Source of the DNA: Notospermus geniculatus | Taxonomy: Eukaryota > Nemertea > Pilidiophora > Heteronemertea > Lineidae | NCBI GenBank assembly: GCA_002633025.1 | Contig: NMRB01000402.1 | Span: forward strand, 320,889 to 384,888 | Length of the DNA: 64,000 bases | Reading direction: 5' to 3' | In this document: in pieces, positions 59,990 to 64,000 of the stretch | Layout of the letters: each line of letters opens with the position of its first letter | How positions within the stretch are numbered: position 1 is the stretch's first letter | Notes under the pieces: model-generated | What the model was told of the DNA's origin: nothing | What the model saw: the letters and a program-made list of their open reading frames with translations, nothing else | The model's database searches: none | Translations under genes and position numbers: made by a program

Positions 59990-60589
59990 TATCCAATATT
60001 ATTCTGTCCCTTGATCAGACCTAGGGACATGCCATCAAATGGCAAGACACGCCGTGGCGATTCAGGCTTGGTCCCCATCCTTCATGTCCTGTGGCTTGCG
60101 GTAAACGTAGGATCGGTTCGACCAAAGATCCGATCACGAGTGATGTTCCGCATGTTTGTCCTTCAGTTGTTGAAAAGCGGCTTTCCGCGGTCAAAATCTG
60201 CCTGAGTTGACATCGATTTCTCTGTGTTGGTCCGAGTCGGAAGGGAATACCCTGAACAACTGCTGCACAAAACGACCACAGAACCCGTCTCGGGGTGGCG
60301 TCTTCCATGTTCCGAAGTTGTGCCCAGTGCTGACCTTTACAATACTAATGCGGGAACATCGTGTTATCGGTACGTGAGGCTATAATCCCGGGGGAGATTT
60401 ATCGACAGTCAGTCTACAGGGAGCATGGACAGGAATACTTTTCCCAAACGTTCGCTGGTTTACGTAGTGTTTGTCTCGATAAACTGTTCCCAAGAGATTG
60501 CTGAACAACAAGCATCTCTCTGGAGGCAACAGACAACAGCCGATGGTCGACAGGGATCAACAAAGTTCACAAACTTACAATGACAGCAA

Positions 60590-61034
60590 GACATGCGGCA
60601 GCCAAATGAGGACATACTGCTGTACATCAGCCAAATGTGGACATCCATGTACGGCTGTGTACATTAGCCAAATGTAGATGTGAGGGCTGTATATCAGATA
60701 GATGTGCACACGGCTGTACTGCAGGCAAATGTGGACATACGGCTGCTGTACATCGCCGGCCTAATGAAGACATACAGCTGTACATTGTACATCAGCCAAT
60801 ATATGGACATGCGGCTGCACGTCAGCCAAATGTAGACATGAAGGCTGTTGATCAGGCTGCACATCGGTCAGGCAAATGTAGACATACGGCTGTGCATCAG
60901 GGAAATGTCGACACAGCATGCTGTACATCAGGCAAATGTTGACGGCTGCACATCAGACAGATGTGGACACAGCTGTACATCGATCAGACAAATGTAGACA
61001 TACGGCTGCATTTCAGGCAAATGGGGACATCGAA
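60590..61034. repeat. Degenerate minisatellite, about 28-33-bp unit
   Basis: About 14 units around CTGTACATCAGCCAAATGTG GACATACGG, with frequent indels and changes in the second half (CAGGCAAATGTAGACATACGG). Older than the arrays at 5.9, 17 and 41 kb. Confidence 0.92.
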
Positions 61035-61428
61035 ACAAAAAGTCTCCTGCACCATCGGATTGTTTGGATGGTTTCTCAGCCAAGTGAATTGAAGTCTAGC
61101 CTCCCAAACCCGTCTCTCTAGTTACACTCTTGTATACAAGCCGCCATTCTTACCATAATAGGCTCAATACCTCATCTGCAACAAAAAAAACTTTGTATCT
61201 ATGGTAACGAAATGGATACGACATTATGGTCTTAGACATACGCCTAATTATGACCGAGTTTTTGTCTGGAAGAAAAGATGGTCGATGATGAGAGTCCGTG
61301 TCGTCAGAGGGAACTGGTGGTTCAAATCGTCGTCAACTGGAGTAATTTGAACACGGCGAAAAAGTAACAAACCTCATATTCATATGCCTGCTATCACATA
61401 GAGCTACACGGTATACGGACACGTCGTA

Positions 61429-61679
61429 GGGAGTTTTCGCAAAATCCCCGAAACGCCAACGCGAGCGCCAAACCCATTGTTCGATGCCACGAAGAGAGCA
61501 CCGAACAAAAGCATGGACGTTCGCGTTGGCGTTTCGGGGCTTTCTCTAATAGAGAGTTTTCGCAAAGCCCCCGAAACGCCAACGCGAACGTCTATCCTTT
61601 TGTCCGGCGCTCTCTTCGTGGCACCGAACAGTGGGTTTGGCGTTCGCGTTGGCGTTTCGGGGGCTTTGCGAAAACTCCC
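61429..61679. mobile_element. Dimer of the 'GGGAG' foldback MITE (copies 4 and 5)
   Basis: Unit one 61429 to about 61547 and unit two about 61550-61679, joined at TTTCTCTAATAGAGAGTTTT. Outer ends GGGAGTTTTCGCAAA and TTTGCGAAAACTCCC are flanked by TA on both sides (61427-61428 and 61680-61681). The second unit is the best preserved copy in the window. Confidence 0.87.
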
Positions 61680-61681
61680 TA

Positions 61682-62716
61682 TTGGCTTCATGGAAAACCT
61701 CCAGGAACAAGGGATGGATTTCGGTGTCACGGTACTTGAAGATGCGTCCACTAGCGAAACGCCCTTTGGTAGATTGCCTGACCTGAACTGCCGATTCCTG
61801 CGTAGCATCTTTTACATTTAAGATCTCACTTCCCAAGTGAAAGAACTAAAGACGCTTAAAAGCTTCGCTGGATTGCATTGCTAACCACGAAGGCAAACCG
61901 CGGCTTGATCATTATTAATGGAAGAAATTCGGATACCGATTTAATTGGTTCTTTCATGCATAATTCTGATTTCCATTTTACAGCCACGAGTCGTAATAGA
62001 TGCTGTTACTGTGTGGCTCAGATCTGCGCTGCTTGATTCTGGGTGGATGCGTGTGGCGTTTAAAAAAGTGTAATGGATTCATTTAGTTTAAAACACTCGG
62101 GGGTAACTGTTGGCATCAAAAGATGTTTTCATTCCTCTGTGCTATCTGCCGCGGCTGATGACTGTGAAAAGTTTAAATGGAATAGCACACGAGGCGTGAT
62201 TTATAAAACAGAATTTCTTGCACCGATCGCTGTTTGAAAACACTCTTCTTATCCGACTCACCGCCTGCAGGCTCGGTTGCTCGGTTGCCCCACAAAGTGT
62301 ACACGGTACATCTTTCTTACTGAGATATTATGATAACAAGTGACCAGATTTCCACGCTCGCTGAATTACGAACGCCCAGCTTTTTTCACCAAGTTTATAA
62401 ATCGGTATGACGGGAACTCAGTGACGTCAAACGGTCTGTTTGCTTGTTGTGAGTGGCATTTGTTCCCCGCCATCTGTCGCCATTAGGCAGAACTAAACGC
62501 GATTCAGGAAGCGAACGCTCCGTCTGGTCGCCAATGTAAAACGGTTTTCTCGGCATCGTTCTCACGCAAATTGCTTTCGAATATCTTGTGACTACTGGCG
62601 CCATCTGGTTTAGGGAAAAACAAATCAACGTCCTGGAATTGGTTATGAAAATAAAAATAGTCAACCAGATTACAGATTGTGGCTTTCCTTGCACGGTTTA
62701 ATTCCCGATGGCACCT
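61682..62716. other. No feature recognised
   Basis: Unstructured sequence between two MITEs. Confidence 0.5.
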
Positions 62717-62843
62717 GGACCAACCACACAGAAAGTCCAATAGTGCTACCGGCGCCTATCGGCAGTTAGTTATAACGCATTTTCCCATAACTAAACCGCC
62801 GATAAGCACCGAAAGCACTATCGGACTTTCTGTGCGGTGGGCC
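62717..62843. mobile_element. Foldback MITE, family 'GGGCCGACC' (copy 2)
   Basis: Same element as 5223-5349: ends GGACCAACCACACAGAAAGT and ACTTTCTGTGCGGTGGGCCC, same length. The left arm has accumulated three changes relative to copy 1. Confidence 0.86.
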
Positions 62844-63629
62844 CAGATCTTTGTTTCGTCCGAGTATCCACAGCAAGGCTGCGACCGACGGTGAATGAAC
62901 AATAAACAACATGTATGGATCATTCTTATGGTTGGTTAGATTTAATATCAATGTTAATTTAGTTCCATATGATTAAATGACAAGCAGATACGTACAATAA
63001 GTATGTCATACACTTAGTGATACTGTGTGATGTGTATATGTGCATTATGTTACAAAAAGCAAAATCTGTATTTACATACAACTGATCACCCGTTCTGAAT
63101 CTTGAAACGGTAGAAATCTGAAGTTAAAATGAATGAATATTTTCCACCTCGAAATCATACCGTCCACCATACCTGAAAACAGGGCCGCCACAACGCTTCG
63201 TGTGTGGTTCGTAGTCGAAGGATGGCTAACAATCATGGCCACCGGCGGCTAGTTCCCTAGTTCCGCCGCCAGTGGCGCTATTTGCCGCTCCATGGCCACC
63301 TGTTGGCTGGGCATGGTATTCGCGCATCTCAGCAGCAACTGGGTCGAAGTGACATGGAGCGCAAGGACTAAACTCATGCCCAAACGCAGTCACGCCCTTG
63401 CCCATGGGATGGGATCTTATTCAGAAGCTCTCGTACATGTACAGTACCTGTAACTTACCAAGTGCATATATTATATGCCTTACACGTCAACGATTTGCGG
63501 GCAACCTATTGTTCACTATCAGTCTGACAAAGGATTTGCATACAGGCTTTGTGAATAAGGTCCCTGGACTCAGTGCGTCGGTGGTAAATCCTTTGTTATT
63601 AATTTCCAACGCACTGTTCCCGAACAATA
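62844..63629. other. No feature recognised
   Basis: AT-rich left half; a GC-rich stretch with short inverted motifs (GCCACCGGCGG, CCGCCGCCAGTGG) at 63238-63300. Confidence 0.5.
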
Positions 63630-63756
63630 GGGAGTTTTCGCAAAGCCCCGAAACGCCAACGCGAACGACTATTCTTTTGTTCGGTGCTCTCTTCGTGGCA
63701 TTGAACAATGGGTTTGGCGTTCGTGTTGGCGTTTCGGGGACTTTGCAAAAATTCCC
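63630..63756. mobile_element. Foldback MITE, family 'GGGAG' (copy 6, single unit)
   Basis: GGGAGTTTTCGCAAAGCCCC at the left; GGGACTTTGCAAAAATTCCC at the right, with two changes. Centre as in the other copies (TTGTTCGGTGCTCTCTTCGTGG). Confidence 0.86.
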
Positions 63757-64000
63757 TTGTTCAGAGCGTGGAAACACGCCAGTGGCTTCAGGCCTTCCTC
63801 TGAGTTTGTCAGGCAATATCATGTATATGTCTTCAAGCTCTTCTTGCTGCTCGCTTCCCGACATCGACCGCTCTACACCTGAAGTCTCTCTGCGCGTAGT
63901 GTAGCCTGTAGCGTCCATCAAGTGCTGGCTGCAGGTTCTCCTCCAGGCCGTGACACCGCCGCCACCACCAATGTTGCACCAACTTCCCAATGACGCCCTT

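Noticed and set aside
61477-61821. Frames sharing the peptide RVGVSGALRKLP across several loci
   Set aside because: They are translations of the GGGAG foldback MITE, not a protein family.

Overview
This 64 kb window looks like nuclear DNA of an animal, most likely a marine invertebrate. The grounds are GC-moderate DNA, no long open reading frame (the longest uninterrupted frames are under 180 codons), short exon-like open blocks bounded by canonical splice signals, tRNA-derived SINEs, and a very high density of short palindromic DNA transposons. The species cannot be fixed from sequence alone. Two single N bases (37290 and 59556) show it comes from a draft assembly. No protein domain could be recognised with confidence, so every coding call here is a low-confidence exon model built from splice consensus, open frame and phase agreement.

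Repeat landscape: about 25 foldback, MITE-like elements of 57-340 bp are visible by eye. Several have clean target-site duplications: TTA at 9066-9216, ACT at 45077-45363, TTAA at 11423-11690, TAAA at 54804-54951, TAA at 56263-56404, TATA at 56660-56851 and TA at 61429-61679. At least five families are present in two or more copies in the window. Nested and tandem arrangements are common: a MITE inside another foldback (5191-5535), two back-to-back elements at 54.8-55.1 kb, and two head-to-tail dimers of one family at 49.4 and 61.5 kb. There is also one hAT-type MITE (16567-16830), one full-length tRNA SINE (25223-25506), two copies of a second SINE-like repeat (39440-39638 and 43141-43300), and three copies of an element carrying a hammerhead-like hairpin (8.3, 16.2 and 28.0 kb) that may come from Penelope-like retroelements. 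Minisatellites lie at 5.9, 17.2-17.65, 40.9-41.2, 55.6-55.9 and 60.6-61.0 kb. The 55.6 kb array appears to be an amplified half of the foldback found at 6.7 kb.

Possible genes: the best-supported models are a plus-strand set of three phase-compatible exons at 27.65-29.37 kb with a possible last exon near 29.5-29.6 kb, and a minus-strand 3' gene part at 2.38-8.88 kb that includes a 26-nt microexon. Weaker candidates are a small secreted, basic peptide frame (3589-3789), isolated exons at 8.9-10.8, 14.0-15.6, 19.3-20.1 and 59.1-60.0 kb, and a minus-strand last-exon-like frame at 47.1-47.4 kb. Some candidates lie on opposite strands and overlap each other's introns, so not all can be right. RNA-seq or homology searches are needed to choose among them. 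The rest of the window shows nothing I could recognise.
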